Below are positions 22,060 through 32,942 of a DNA stretch of 64,000 bases, one piece after another. A program made the position numbers and the translations under genes. Below the pieces are notes generated by a model. It was not told the origin of the DNA and did no database searches. It saw only the letters and a program-made list of their open reading frames with translations. Each line of letters starts with the position of its first letter. Position 1 is the stretch's first letter. The stretch comes from Neostapfia colusana (Eukaryota > Streptophyta > Magnoliopsida > Poales > Poaceae), in NCBI GenBank assembly GCA_030760725.1, contig JASWHV010000011.1, forward strand, positions 12,735,501 to 12,799,500, written 5' to 3'.

Positions 22060-25000
22060 TAAGGGAATCATCCATTGTTCGACCAGAACGGTGGAACTAA
22101 CTCACCCTAGTGGCACAAGAGTAAAGTTCATAACAATACAAGAGCCTAGGAGGGACATTAAATTAAATCAAGTTGAGGTGAAAGTGGAGGAGATCAGGAT
22201 CATCAGGGAGTATCCAGATGTTTTTCCGGAGGAGTTGCCAGGAATGCCTCCTGATCGTGAAGTGGAATTCGCAATTGAGCTAGTGCCAGGAACAGCCCCG
22301 ATATACAAGAGACCTTATCGGATGGACTCCAAGCAGCTGGGAGAACTCAAGGATCATTTGAGAGAATTGATGGAGAAGGGATATATTCGTCCTAGTTCCT
22401 CACCATGGGGAGCTCCAGTGATATTTGTGCCCAAGAAGGACGGAACCCAAAGGTTATGCGTAGACTACCGTGCATTGAATGAAGTAACCATCAAGAACAA
22501 GTACCCATTACCCCGCATTGAAGACTTGTTTGATCAGTTGAGGGGAGCCTGTGTGTTCTCGAAAATTGATCTCAGGTCGGAATACCACCAACTTAAGATA
22601 AGACAAACTGATATTCCCAAGACAGCTTTCGTATCTCGGTACGGACTGTATGAATACACTGTCATGCCTTTTGGGCTAACTAATGCCCTGGCATACTTCA
22701 TGTATCTCCTGAACAAGGTATTCATGGAATATCTGGACAAATTTGTGGTGGTTTTCATAGATGACATTCTTGTCTTCTCCAAATATGAAGAAGAACATGA
22801 GAAACATCTAAGATTGGTGTTGCAGAAGCCGAGAGAACACCAACTATATGCCAAGTTGAGCAAGTGTGAGTTTTGGCTGAAGAGAGTTCCCTTCTTAGGA
22901 CATATAATCTCGGAGGGAGCAATCTCCGTAGATCCCGCCAAGATCGAGGATATACACGAGTGGAAGACCCCTAAGAATGTCGGGGACGTTCGAAGCATCA
23001 TGGGATTGGCTGGATACTATCGACGGTTTATTGAGGGATTCTCCAAGATCTCGAGACCCCTTACCAAACTGTTGGAGAAGGGAATCACATTCGCATGGAC
23101 GCCGCAGTGCGAGATGAGTTTTCAGGAGTTAAAGAAAAGATTGACAACAGCCCCAGTGCTAGTTATGCCAGATATGCAGAAGAACTTTTCGGTGTACTGT
23201 GATGCTTCTGGAAATGGGTTGGGATGTGTTCTCATGCAAGAAGGGCATGTCGTGGCTTATGCATCCCGACAGCTCCAGAAACACGAGAAGAACTATCCTA
23301 CACATGACCTAGAGCTAGCTGCAGTGGTACACGCATTGAAGATTTGGCAGCACTACTTGATGGGGAAGAGGACAGAGATATATACGGATCATAAGAGTTT
23401 AAAGTACATTTTCACACAGCCAGATCTCAACCTCAGACAAAGAAGATGGTTATAGCTAATCAACGAATTTGATGTGGGAAGCAACTATCATCCTGGGAAA
23501 GCAAACATCGTGGCAGATGCTTTAAGCCGGAAAGTGCAGGTCAATAGGTTGAGCTTGAAGGACATGCCTGGAAAATTGAAGGACGATGTTATAAGACTCA
23601 ATCTATGCCTGGTGAATAGTGGTGAAGCCATCGCCATGGAAGTGGACTCCACACTAGAGCAAGACATACGCGATGGTCAACAAAATGACGAGAAGATACA
23701 AGAAATCAGACAACTCATCAAGGAAAATAAAGCCCCTGGCTTTAGAGAGGATGAACAAGGTACGGTGTGGCACGGGAAAAGGATCTGTGTGCCTGATGTA
23801 AAGGAGATCCGTAAATTGATTTTGAAGGAGGCTCACGATTCCGACTATTCCATTCATCCTAGGAGTACGAAGATGTACCAGGACCTCAATAGAAGGTATT
23901 GGTGGTATGGCATGAAGCTAGATGTCGCGGAACATGTTGCCCTATGTGACACATGTCAGTTGGTGAAAGCAGAACATCAACGACCCGCGAGATTATTGCA
24001 ACCACTCAAAGTGCCTGAATGGAAATGGGAAGAAATCGGTATGGATTTCATAGTGGGACTGCCTAGGACCCAATCAGGATATGACTCGATATGGGTCATC
24101 GTGGACAAGCTAACCAAGGTAGCTCATTTCATCCCCGTGAAAGAAAGCTACAACGGATCAAAATTGGCAGAGTTGTACATGTCAAGGATCGTGTGTTACA
24201 ATGGAGTGCCCAAGAAGATAGTGTCGGATCGAGGGACACAGTTCACCTCAAGGTTCTGGCAAAAGTTGCATGAAACCATGGGAACCTATCTGAATTTTAG
24301 CTCTGCCTATCATCCCCAAACTGATGGGCAGACGAAAAGAACTAATCAGATTCTTGAGGATATGCTGAGAGCGTGTGCACTAAAAAACAATCAAAGTTGG
24401 GACAAGAACTTACCGTATGCGGAGTTCTCCTATAACAACAGCTATCAGGCTAGTATGAAGATGTCGCTGTTTGAAGCTTTGTATGGAAGGAAGTGTAGAA
24501 CTCCACTATTTTGGAACCAAACGGGGGAAAGCAAAGTGTTTGGACCCGAAGTACTACAAGAAGTCGAGGCGAAAGTGAGGGAAATTCGCAACAACTTGAG
24601 GATAGCACATACACGACAAAAGAGCTATGCCGATGTACGAAGAAGAGAGCTCGTTTTCAACATGGGGGACTATGTCTATCTCAAGGTGTCCCCTATCCGA
24701 GGACTTTGTCGGTTCAAGGTGAAAGGGAAGTTGTCACCTTGATACATCGGACCCTTTCAAGTTCTGGAGAGGAAAGGCGAAGTGGCGTATCAACTAGAAT
24801 TACCGGCTCGCTTATCGGATGTGCACGATGTATTCCATGTGTCACAACTCAAGAAATGTCTGAGAACACCTGAAGAGATGTTACCCATGAATGAGGTTGA
24901 CGTAGCTGAGGACCTGTCTTATGCCGAGCAACCATCCAAGATTTTGGAGACAATGGAACGCCTCACAAGAAATAAAAGAATCCGGATGTGCAAGGTGCAG

Positions 25001-25081
25001 TGGAAGCATCACTCGGAAGAGGAAGCCACCTGTGAGCGAGAAGACGAACTTAAGGCACAATTTCCGGAATTGTTTTCTTAG
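22060..25081 (+). pseudogene. Element D pol (PR end-RT-RNaseH-IN-chromodomain)
   Basis: The RT-RNase H frame is open from 22091 to a stop at 23453-23455 and includes the FIDD catalytic box. Integrase follows in a frame open to a TGA at 24740-24742 inside the SPRYIGP motif, then the chromodomain to TAG at 25079-25081. The third catalytic residue of the D,D35E triad is changed: the QTERTN motif reads QTKRTN (codon 24335-24337, Lys for Glu). By family knowledge this should abolish strand transfer. RT also has Leu for Pro in NALAYF. Confidence 0.92.
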
Positions 25082-25126
25082 AACCACCAATCTCAAGGAC
25101 GAGATTTCTTTTAAGGGGGGTAGAGC

Positions 25127-28100
25127 TGTAACACCCCAAAACCTGTTAAGAGGGGAACTTAAAAATTTTTGGACGTATTGCATGTGGAGCAAAAATTCAA
25201 ATTCAAACTAGAATTCAAATTAAACTCAAAACAGAAATGAAAAAGAAAAAGAAAAAAATAAACCTCCCCGGCCAGTGGGCCGAAACCCACCAGCCGGCCC
25301 ACTCACCCCGCGCCGGCCCGCAGCCGCGCGCCCCCCCTCTTTCTTGCTGACGTGTGGGGCCTGCCATCCTTCTTCCTCCTCGCGCCCGCGCTCGGCCGGC
25401 CGGGACTCTTCTCACCTCCGAATCAAAATCGCCCCGGATACTCGCGTATCCCAGACTAATTTCGGTTCTGGACGACGCAAACTCGATCACAACCGAACGC
25501 CGCCCCTCCCCGACTATATAAACACCGGCATCTACCCGATTTGACCCACGATCAGCCGCTTTTCTTTCCAGTGAGAACCCGAGTTTCTCCGGCCAATTTC
25601 GCTCAATCTTCGCTCGGGATTTCTGATCTAACGCGCTGATCTTGATCCACCGCCTACGGGAACCACGCAGGTGCAGAAAACTCGTTGGTTTGCGCTTCAA
25701 ACACAGCGCCGACGAGCCTCACCGTGAATTCACCTCGGACCTCGTCGCCGATCGCTTTCCAGGACCTCCGAGCTCAAGAAAACCCCCGAGGTGAGGTCCC
25801 CGACCTCCCCTCTACCGATCTACGCCATAAAATCTCAGTTTTAGGAAGAATTTACGAAAATCCGAAGCTCTCCGGCGAGATCGCCACCTCCCGCCGCCGA
25901 GCGCCGCCCGCGCTCGATCAGAGCGACGTGGCCGCTTGTGCGCGGTCTATTTTAAATCGCACGGTAGAATTTAAATCCCTGCGTACCGGTTCGACGTTAT
26001 AATCTCAGCCGTCAGTTTTAAATCGGACGGTCCATGTCAGCCCCGGGTTATAAAGGCCGGGAATCTTACGCTCTACCCCCTGGGGTTCTCGGAAAATACG
26101 AGCTAGCCCCGGAAACTTCTAATCTAGTCCCTAGAGCTTCAGAAATTCATGTAAATTCAATTAAAAATCAATTTTAGCCCCTGGACATAATAAAAATTAG
26201 CAAAACCCCTCTGTTATGCATAGTTAGGCCCCTGGAAATTCTAAAAATAATATAATAGACCCTGTAGTGGGGTGAGTTTACCTTTTTAACCCTATATGAT
26301 ATTAAATCTAGGAATTTGAATATGTGATTAGTATTTAAAATTCAAAAGACAGGACAAACACATTGTAAATTCAAATTTGAAATCTCTTAGCACTTGGAAA
26401 ACTTTGGAGTGAGAAAAAAATAAATTTTAAGCTGAAATGAATCAGTCTAATTGATTATTCACATTTATTAGTTATTGGGACACATTTTTATGTTAGAAAA
26501 TAATTCTGAAAATTGGTAAAATAAATGTAAATTAGTTCACATCAGAGGAGAAGTTCAAAAATATGTTATTTAATATTTTAGGTCAGAACCTATTCTGTTT
26601 AGATGATGTGTCTAATTATTTTCATAATAAACTTCACAATTAGGTATAGAAAATAAATCTTAAAATATAGGAAAGTAGGTATGCATAACTATAAAAGGAT
26701 AAATGAAGTCTCCAAATCCAAAGATTTCAGTTTAGGGTTTGGTAGAAGGTCTGAAAACCCATTTGCAGTAGGAAAATACCTTCCATGCATACTTGGTAGC
26801 TAAGATGTGTATCAATTGAATATAAAGAATTTGTTCAAATGGGAAACTAATATATAGTGTGCAAACATAAATCTGAATACAAAAGTTAGAAAACATATGA
26901 ACATGTTTAAAAGTGCATGTAAGCCAAAAATCAACACACATAGAGTAACCACAACACATAGAAATATGAATGACTTTCATAAATGAATGTGTGGTTTGTA
27001 TGAAGTGAAAGTGTGAACTATGTCTTATGGATTGTGTTTTCTTTTGCTATGTGTATTGGCATGAGTAGAACCTGCCCCAGAGCAAGTTCTACCCTTCCAA
27101 GACCAAGACTTTCAATTCTTAGAGCAGCAAGAAGAAGGCAAGTGTCCCTGACCACTTTGATCCTATGATAGGATGTGTAGCTAGAATTATTTGCATTGTC
27201 AATTGAAATATGAAACCCATGTTAGGAAGTTTCCCTAGAATTGCATTACCTTGTTTCCTTGTAGCTTGGGTTGGGATTTATTTTATCATATCATTTATTT
27301 ATATGCTTCTGCTTAGCCATGCTTAGAATGGGAAAAATTGGGATATGAGATCATCAGTTTATTTACCATACTCTTGAATGAGATATTCTGAGTTATGTAG
27401 AGGTAGGGATCAAGGCAAGTTGGATGATTTTGTTGGTGCTGGGTGCACGAGACTCTGGTTTGTGTTTAGTACTTGCCTGGATCCTAAGGACCGGTTCATG
27501 GAGCATGTAACCTGGCTTTACCGTGCCAACCACATGCTGAGATGGGGCAGCTTGGCCAATTAATTAGGTGTATCCCCGACGTAGCATGGGTGTGTTGGAT
27601 GATGCGGGGAATAGGTGTCAGCTGGACTACCATATGAACCGCAAGGCTCAAGAGGGGGCCACTGCAGCGCGGTTGGAGCCTCTTGTATGCTGTTAGGGGT
27701 GAAACCTCAGTGGGCCCATGCTCGTCGAGAATCCCTTTGTAAAGGCTTCATAGTGATCTCCTGGATACACACCTGGGAAATGTGAATGTGGTTCGTAGCC
27801 ACTGGCATAATGGAGGTTCTTTTAGTCCACCCGGCAACGGGGGATGAAATCACTACATGTGGGTACAGTGGTGCAAACTCTGCAGAGTCAAAACTGTCAT
27901 GACAGCCGTGCTCACGGTCAAGAGCGGCTTGGACTTATTCATGATTAGAGGATGATGGCTTGGAAGTTGTGGATGTTAAGCGGGGAGCTTAACATTGAAG
28001 ATGCTATTATGGTTATTTGATTATAATGATGGGTTGGGAATTTGGGACCATTTCATCTATGTAGTAATGTAGGTGCTCAATAAGCTAAGGTGACAGGTAT

Positions 28101-28537
28101 TAAATGTGTAGTGCTTTAACCATGAGTTCAACCTCTCCTTGTTCTAGCCATGCATGGCATAACTTTCCCACACTTGCTGACTACCATCGGTACTCAACCT
28201 TGCATATTTGTTGGTTTATATTGCTGCTCAGGTCAAGAAAATGATGTGGTGTATCATGATCAAGACTTTGGACCCGAAGAAGGTTTATAGGTTCATGGAG
28301 TCCCCCGGGCAACTCCTATGACGGAGCCCACAAGAATAATATTCCACTGCTATTTTATTTACTTGTTATGAACTTATTGTCGTTCATCGAGACATATGCT
28401 ATGTAAGACTTATTTATATTCGACACCTGGCTTGTAATAAATGATGCTTCACTATTTGTCATCACATGTATGAGAAAATGATCCTGGCATACATGTGATA
28501 TTCACTCGGTTGTTCTTCGGAGAAACCGGGTGTGACA
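25127..28537 (+). repeat. 3' LTR of element D
   Basis: A 3411-bp F1 LTR, closest in layout to that of A. TATA at 25515-25522. Hairpin at 28178-28196 with one stem mismatch. Confidence 0.95.
27069..28290 (+). other. Putative LTR mini-gene, exons 27069-27137 and 28232-28290 (D LTR)
   Basis: The first exon is open (EPAPEQVLPFQDQDFQFLEQ), with donor GCAAGT. The second (QENDVVYHDQDFGPEEGL) ends at the conserved TAG. Relative to A, several changes are synonymous (GCC, CCC, GAC, CAA, GAA). Confidence 0.5.
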
Positions 28538-29596
28538 ATAACTTTCATTCATATCATCCAAGTATGTTGCCAAGTACAATCTACCCATATCACACTTGAA
28601 ATATACTATGTTAGTTGATTCTCCCGGTGGAGAGATGAGGACTAATATAGTATGTCTGAAAGTAATCTTTAAAATAAGGGGGGTAGACTTCCTTGCCAAC
28701 CTCATTGTCTTGGATTCCCAAGGGCTTGACATTATACTCGGAGTGGATTGGTTAAGCAACCACAACAGAGTAATCCAATGTGCTGAGAGGAGCATGCAGT
28801 TGACAAACGAGCACGGTACCCGTATTGAGTTCGAGTCAGCCCAACCGGCAACCGAGAAGGCGATGTTCAACCGCGTCGAAGAAGCAACCCTGGAAAGCAT
28901 TACGTTGGTTCAAGAATTCTCAGACGTGTTCCCGGAAGAACTTCCACGTATGCCACCTGATCGGGACATCGAATTTTCCATTGACTTGGTACCCGGAACC
29001 GCACCTATAGCAAAGAGACCCTATAGGATGCCCGTCAACGAACTAGTGGAACTCAAGAAGCAAATTCAGGAGCAACTGGAAAAGGGTTTTATACGCCCAA
29101 GTTCATCACCGTGGGGAGCCCCCGTGCTCTTCATAGACAAGTAGGATGGAACTCAAAGGATGTGTTTGGATTATAGGTCTCTCAATGAGGTGACGATCAA
29201 GAACAAATATCCTTTGGGCCATACAGAGGACCTGTTCGACCAAATGAAGGGAGCCCGAGTCTTTTCAAAGATTGATCTTCGGTCGGGATACTTCCAGCTG
29301 ATAATTAAGCCCTCCGATATACCCAAGACTGCCTTTCGAACACGGTATGGTTCGTATGAATATACCGTTATGTCTTTTGGGTTAACGAATGCACACGCAT
29401 ATTTCATGTACCTCATGAACAAGGTTTTCATGCAGTACTTGGACAAGTTCGTCATGGTTTTCATTGACGACATCATGGTGTATTCGAAAAGTGAGGAGGA
29501 ACATGAAGAACATTTAAGATTGACATTGCGAAAACTGCGAGAGCATCAATTGTATGCCAAGCTCAGCAAGTGTCAGTTTTGACTAAAGGAGATACC
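28538..29596 (+). pseudogene. Element E pol, protease C-terminus and RT
   Basis: It opens after the protease active site (the DSG motif is lost to the left) and reads the protease flap and C-terminus (DIILGVDWLSNHNRVIQC). RT follows: FPEELPRMPPDRDIEF, SSPWGAPVLF, FSKIDLRSGYFQL and catalytic FIDDIM. In-frame stops occur at 29142-29144 (the KKDGTQR motif reads K-stop-DGTQR) and 29580-29582 just before the solo LTR. Confidence 0.9.
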
Positions 29597-29744
29597 TGTG
29601 ACACCCTCAATTTTGGTTTCTGCATGAATTCATATTTTGTATAAAGAAAAAAATTTTAAATAAGTAGAAACAGAGAAAATATCAAAAAAGATTGCCAAAA
29701 AGAGCAAATTCCAGTTCACAGAGAGCGCCGAAGATAACTCCCGC

Positions 29745-30540
29745 GGTCCGCTGGCCACGTGGCGCCTTCGGAGCTCATCCCCGGAAAGGGGGAGAGGTCC
29801 GCCGCTAAACTGGCTATGTGGCAGGCTCGGGGCTCATCCCCGCGAAGGGGGAGAGGTCCGACCTCCGTGGGACAAGTGTTGCCCCGGAGCTAGCCTCTGC
29901 GGAGAACCGAGGCCAGCCCCGCAGGACCGTGTCGCCTTCGGAGCTAGTCACCGAGGAAGAGAGAGGACCAGCCGCACGGGACACGTGTTGCTCTCGGAGC
30001 TCACCTTCAAGAGGTCCAGTCCTACTGGACACGTGTCACCTCTAGAGCTCATCTCCGGGAGGTCCGACACTACCAGACACGTGTCACCTCTGGAGCTCAT
30101 CTCCGGGAGGTCCAACGATGTTGGACACGTGTCAACCTCGGAGCTCGTCTCTGAGGACAAAGGAAGTCTGGCGCTGCTAGGACATGTGGCACTATCGGAG
30201 CTCACCCCCGAAGAGAGGGGAGGTCCGGCGCTGACACGTGGCATATTCGGAGCTACCTCTGAAGAGAGGGGAGGTCCAGAACTGACACATGGCATTTGCA
30301 GAGCTCGCCTCTGTTGAGAGGGGAGGTCCCGACCCGCCAGACACGTGGCGCATGCGGAGCTCGTCTCTGCAGAGAGGGGAGGTCCCGCCCGCCAGGACGC
30401 GTGGCGCACGCGGAGCTCGCCTCTGAGTAAGATGGAGGTCTCGCCCGCCTGACACGCGGCACAACCAGAGCTTGCCTCTGCGGAAAAGGGAAGCCCGGGC
30501 CTCCGCAGGACACATTGAGCCTCCGGAGCTTATCCCTGCG
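29745..30540 (+). repeat. Degenerate tandem array with G-box cores (solo F2 LTR)
   Basis: About 14 units of roughly 50 bp alternate a G(A)CACGTG core with CGGAGCTC...GAGGTCC. Clear GACACGTG cores lie near 29979, 30029, 30076, 30122, 30233 and 30341. The array ends about 190 bp upstream of the TATA box. It looks like a U3 enhancer array; CACGTG is the G-box core bound by plant bZIP and bHLH factors (established knowledge). Confidence 0.8.
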
Positions 30541-30727
30541 GAAGGACACGATTCTGAAGCGGTTTTTCTCTCATGCACGAGTGCCCGACACGGAGGAAAC
30601 CGACACGAACTCTTCTACATTGATACTGCAACCAAATCAATTGAAGATAAGTTGTTAATATTCAAAAAAAAATTTAATAGGACTCTTATTCGAATTCCGA
30701 TCAGATTAGGACTCTTCTCTTCCCGAT

Positions 30728-30736
30728 TATAAATAG
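30728..30736 (+). promoter_or_regulatory. TATA box of solo F2 LTR
   Basis: TATAAATAG. The same sequence is in the E 3' LTR at 36250-36258. Confidence 0.8.
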
Positions 30737-31247
30737 AACCCGAAACAACCCCTTGGTCGTAACATCTTTTCTAAGCCGACAACTTAGAAGCCCTAGCCCC
30801 CAAACTCGCCGAGCCAAACCCCTTCGCCGGAGTTAGACCACCGGAGAGACCGCCGACGAAGCCAGACACGATCACCATCGCCGGAGGAGAGCCGACGATC
30901 TGTTTTTGATAGAAGAAGGACCCGAAGGAAGTAAGGTAGGTCTCCAATACCACCTTAACACATCATTGCGTTTTCTTTGCATCTGTTCTTTGATCCTTTC
31001 GAAACAGAAGCTTTTTCATGGACAGATCACGTGTTGATCGGTTTGATCTAAAGTCAAGATCATCGCCACATCCACAATTGATCTTTACACCTCTGCTCAT
31101 CGTAAAACCCATGCAAGCCATGCAAGAACACATACAAACTAAACTGCATCATAGGATTAACATGCATATGCATCATTGCATCTTAAAGTAGATTTTGTGC
31201 ATGATGATTGATTACTATGAATCTTGTATGTGCGTGATCGCGTATAG

Positions 31248-32616
31248 AAGGACAAGCTCAGGGAGCTACCTATGACGGACTACAACAGCAAGAATTTGAG
31301 CAACAGGAACCGCAAGAATAAGGGAAGTGCCCCTTGACCATATTGATCCCATGTTTTTGGAAAACTGTTTTGTTTTCCAAAACTGTGAATGTTTGAGTCA
31401 ACATGATTGGAAACCCTTTTATAGGAGTTTACTAGTTTTGTTAACCACCCTTTTCACCGGGAAAGATAATGACTCAGGTATGGTTTTTGCTTTTATGCTT
31501 CGCTGAGTCCATGGGATACGGAAAGCGAGATAGATGTGTCTAGCTAACTGCAACCGTATGAATAATAAGAAACGGATATTGTTAATGCACATGAATCGGA
31601 GGGAGATCTAGGCAATCTTGTTTTGTGAATGAGGTAGAATGAGATGGTGGTTACTTGTCATAGATCTAAGGACCGGTTCATGTGAGCACATGCCAGGATA
31701 GCAGTGCCACCAGAAGGCCAAGTATGGGTGCAGCTTAGCTGAGTAATTAGGTAAGTTACTAGATTGTTATGGACCGTGGAAGGCGCAGGAATGGGAGTCG
31801 AGTGAGGACTGCCCTGGGAACTGCATGGCACAAGAGGGGGCCCGTCGGTGGGAGAATAGGAGATTCTAGCCTGCCGGTGAAACCTTAGTGAGTCCATACA
31901 TCTAGTAGCCCCTTTGTAAAGGCTATTTTGTGATTTCTTGGATATACACCGACGGTTGTGTACTGGTATAATGGAGGTTCTGCAGTCGCCGACTGGTGAC
32001 GAAATCACAAACTTGTGGGTAAAGTGGTACAAACTCTGCAGAGTCTTAAAGCTATCATGATAGCCGAGCTTACGGTCACGAACGCCTGGCCAACTTCCAT
32101 GATTAGATGGGATGGTTTTGGGATTGGTTATTGGTTTGGTCTTTGGATTTGGTTTTCAGGACTGTTGAGTCCAGGTAATGAGATTGGTTGCATGACTGTT
32201 GAGTCATGACAACGAGATTTGGTCTCGGAATGAGACAGAATTGAATATGAGATGAAATGGTAGTGAATACGAGATGGCATTCATGAGATGGTAGTGAATA
32301 CGAGATGGTATTCATGAGCAAAGTTGAGAAAGATTAATGTCTGGTTGATACATGTAAAGGGATGAATCATGATGGAGGTATGTTAATGTTTAAATACAAG
32401 TTAGGATTATATTCACTTAAAGCTAAGTTGCTATTTTTATCGTGTTTTGAGAAATAAACTTTGCTTTCTGCAATGAGCCTTTTTATACCTTCCTTGCTGT
32501 GAGCTACATATCATATTTTCCTGCACTTGCTGAGTACATCATGTACTCAAACTTGCATTATTACTTCATCATCAGCAACAAGAGAGGAGTACTATGAAGA
32601 CCAAGTGGAGCATTAG
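31248..32616 (+). other. Putative F2 LTR mini-gene, exons 31248-31322 and 32576-32616
   Basis: The exon 31248-31322 follows GTATAG and is Q/E-rich (GQAQGATYDGLQQQEFEQQE) with one stop near its end. Its donor is degraded to GGAAGT. The exon 32576-32616 follows CATCATCAG and reads TREEYYEDQVEH, then TAG. The arrangement and phase match F1 although the sequences differ. Confidence 0.42.
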
Positions 32617-32942
32617 GCGTGTAATATGTCCTCAACCTTGCCTGTGGAGTAGAGATGGAGCCGCTGCTGCTGCTTAGTTGCTTCCGCATTAGTTTAGAAG
32701 ACTTCCGCTGCTAGAATAAAGACTTCCGCTGCTAGAATAAGACTTCCGCTGCTAAGATAAGACTTCCGCTGCTATAATGAGTCCAAGACTCATGAGATTT
32801 TGTAATAAACCCTGTTATTCATGGTCATATATATTCTGAATTCAGTTTGTGGAATGCATGTGTATGTGTGATGAACATCCTGGGCACACATACGCATCCA
32901 TCTCAGTTCCGATAGGTTCTCTCTCAGAACAGGGGCGTCACA

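Larger units (their letters stand above)
22060..28537 (+). mobile_element. Element D: 5'-truncated F1 element with 3' LTR
   Basis: It starts abruptly in the protease-RT linker (KGIIHCSTRTVELTHP) at the inverted junction with fragment C. It continues through pol, a polypurine tract (25113-25126) and a full 3' LTR (25127-28537). There is no 5' LTR, primer site or gag in the window. The next sequence is the protease region of F2 element E, so ATAAC (28538-28542) is the expected target duplication. Confidence 0.9.
29597..32942 (+). repeat. Solo F2 LTR inserted in element E pol
   Basis: A 3346-bp LTR with TGTGACACCC and GGGCGTCACA ends and no internal region. RT codons (KEI) stop at its left edge and resume at its right edge (SFLGHIISEEG). 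The 5-bp duplication is imperfect: right TATCG, left a degraded TACC, judged against the uninterrupted F sequence near 39490. It most likely arose by LTR-LTR recombination. It contains the G-box array, TATA 30728-30736, palindromes 32033-32044 and 32052-32063, and the hairpin 32531-32549. Confidence 0.92.

Noticed and set aside
29814..30578. Several overlapping repetitive ORFs in the F2 G-box array
   Set aside because: They are translations of a 50-bp tandem repeat in multiple frames and do not keep frame between the two array copies.
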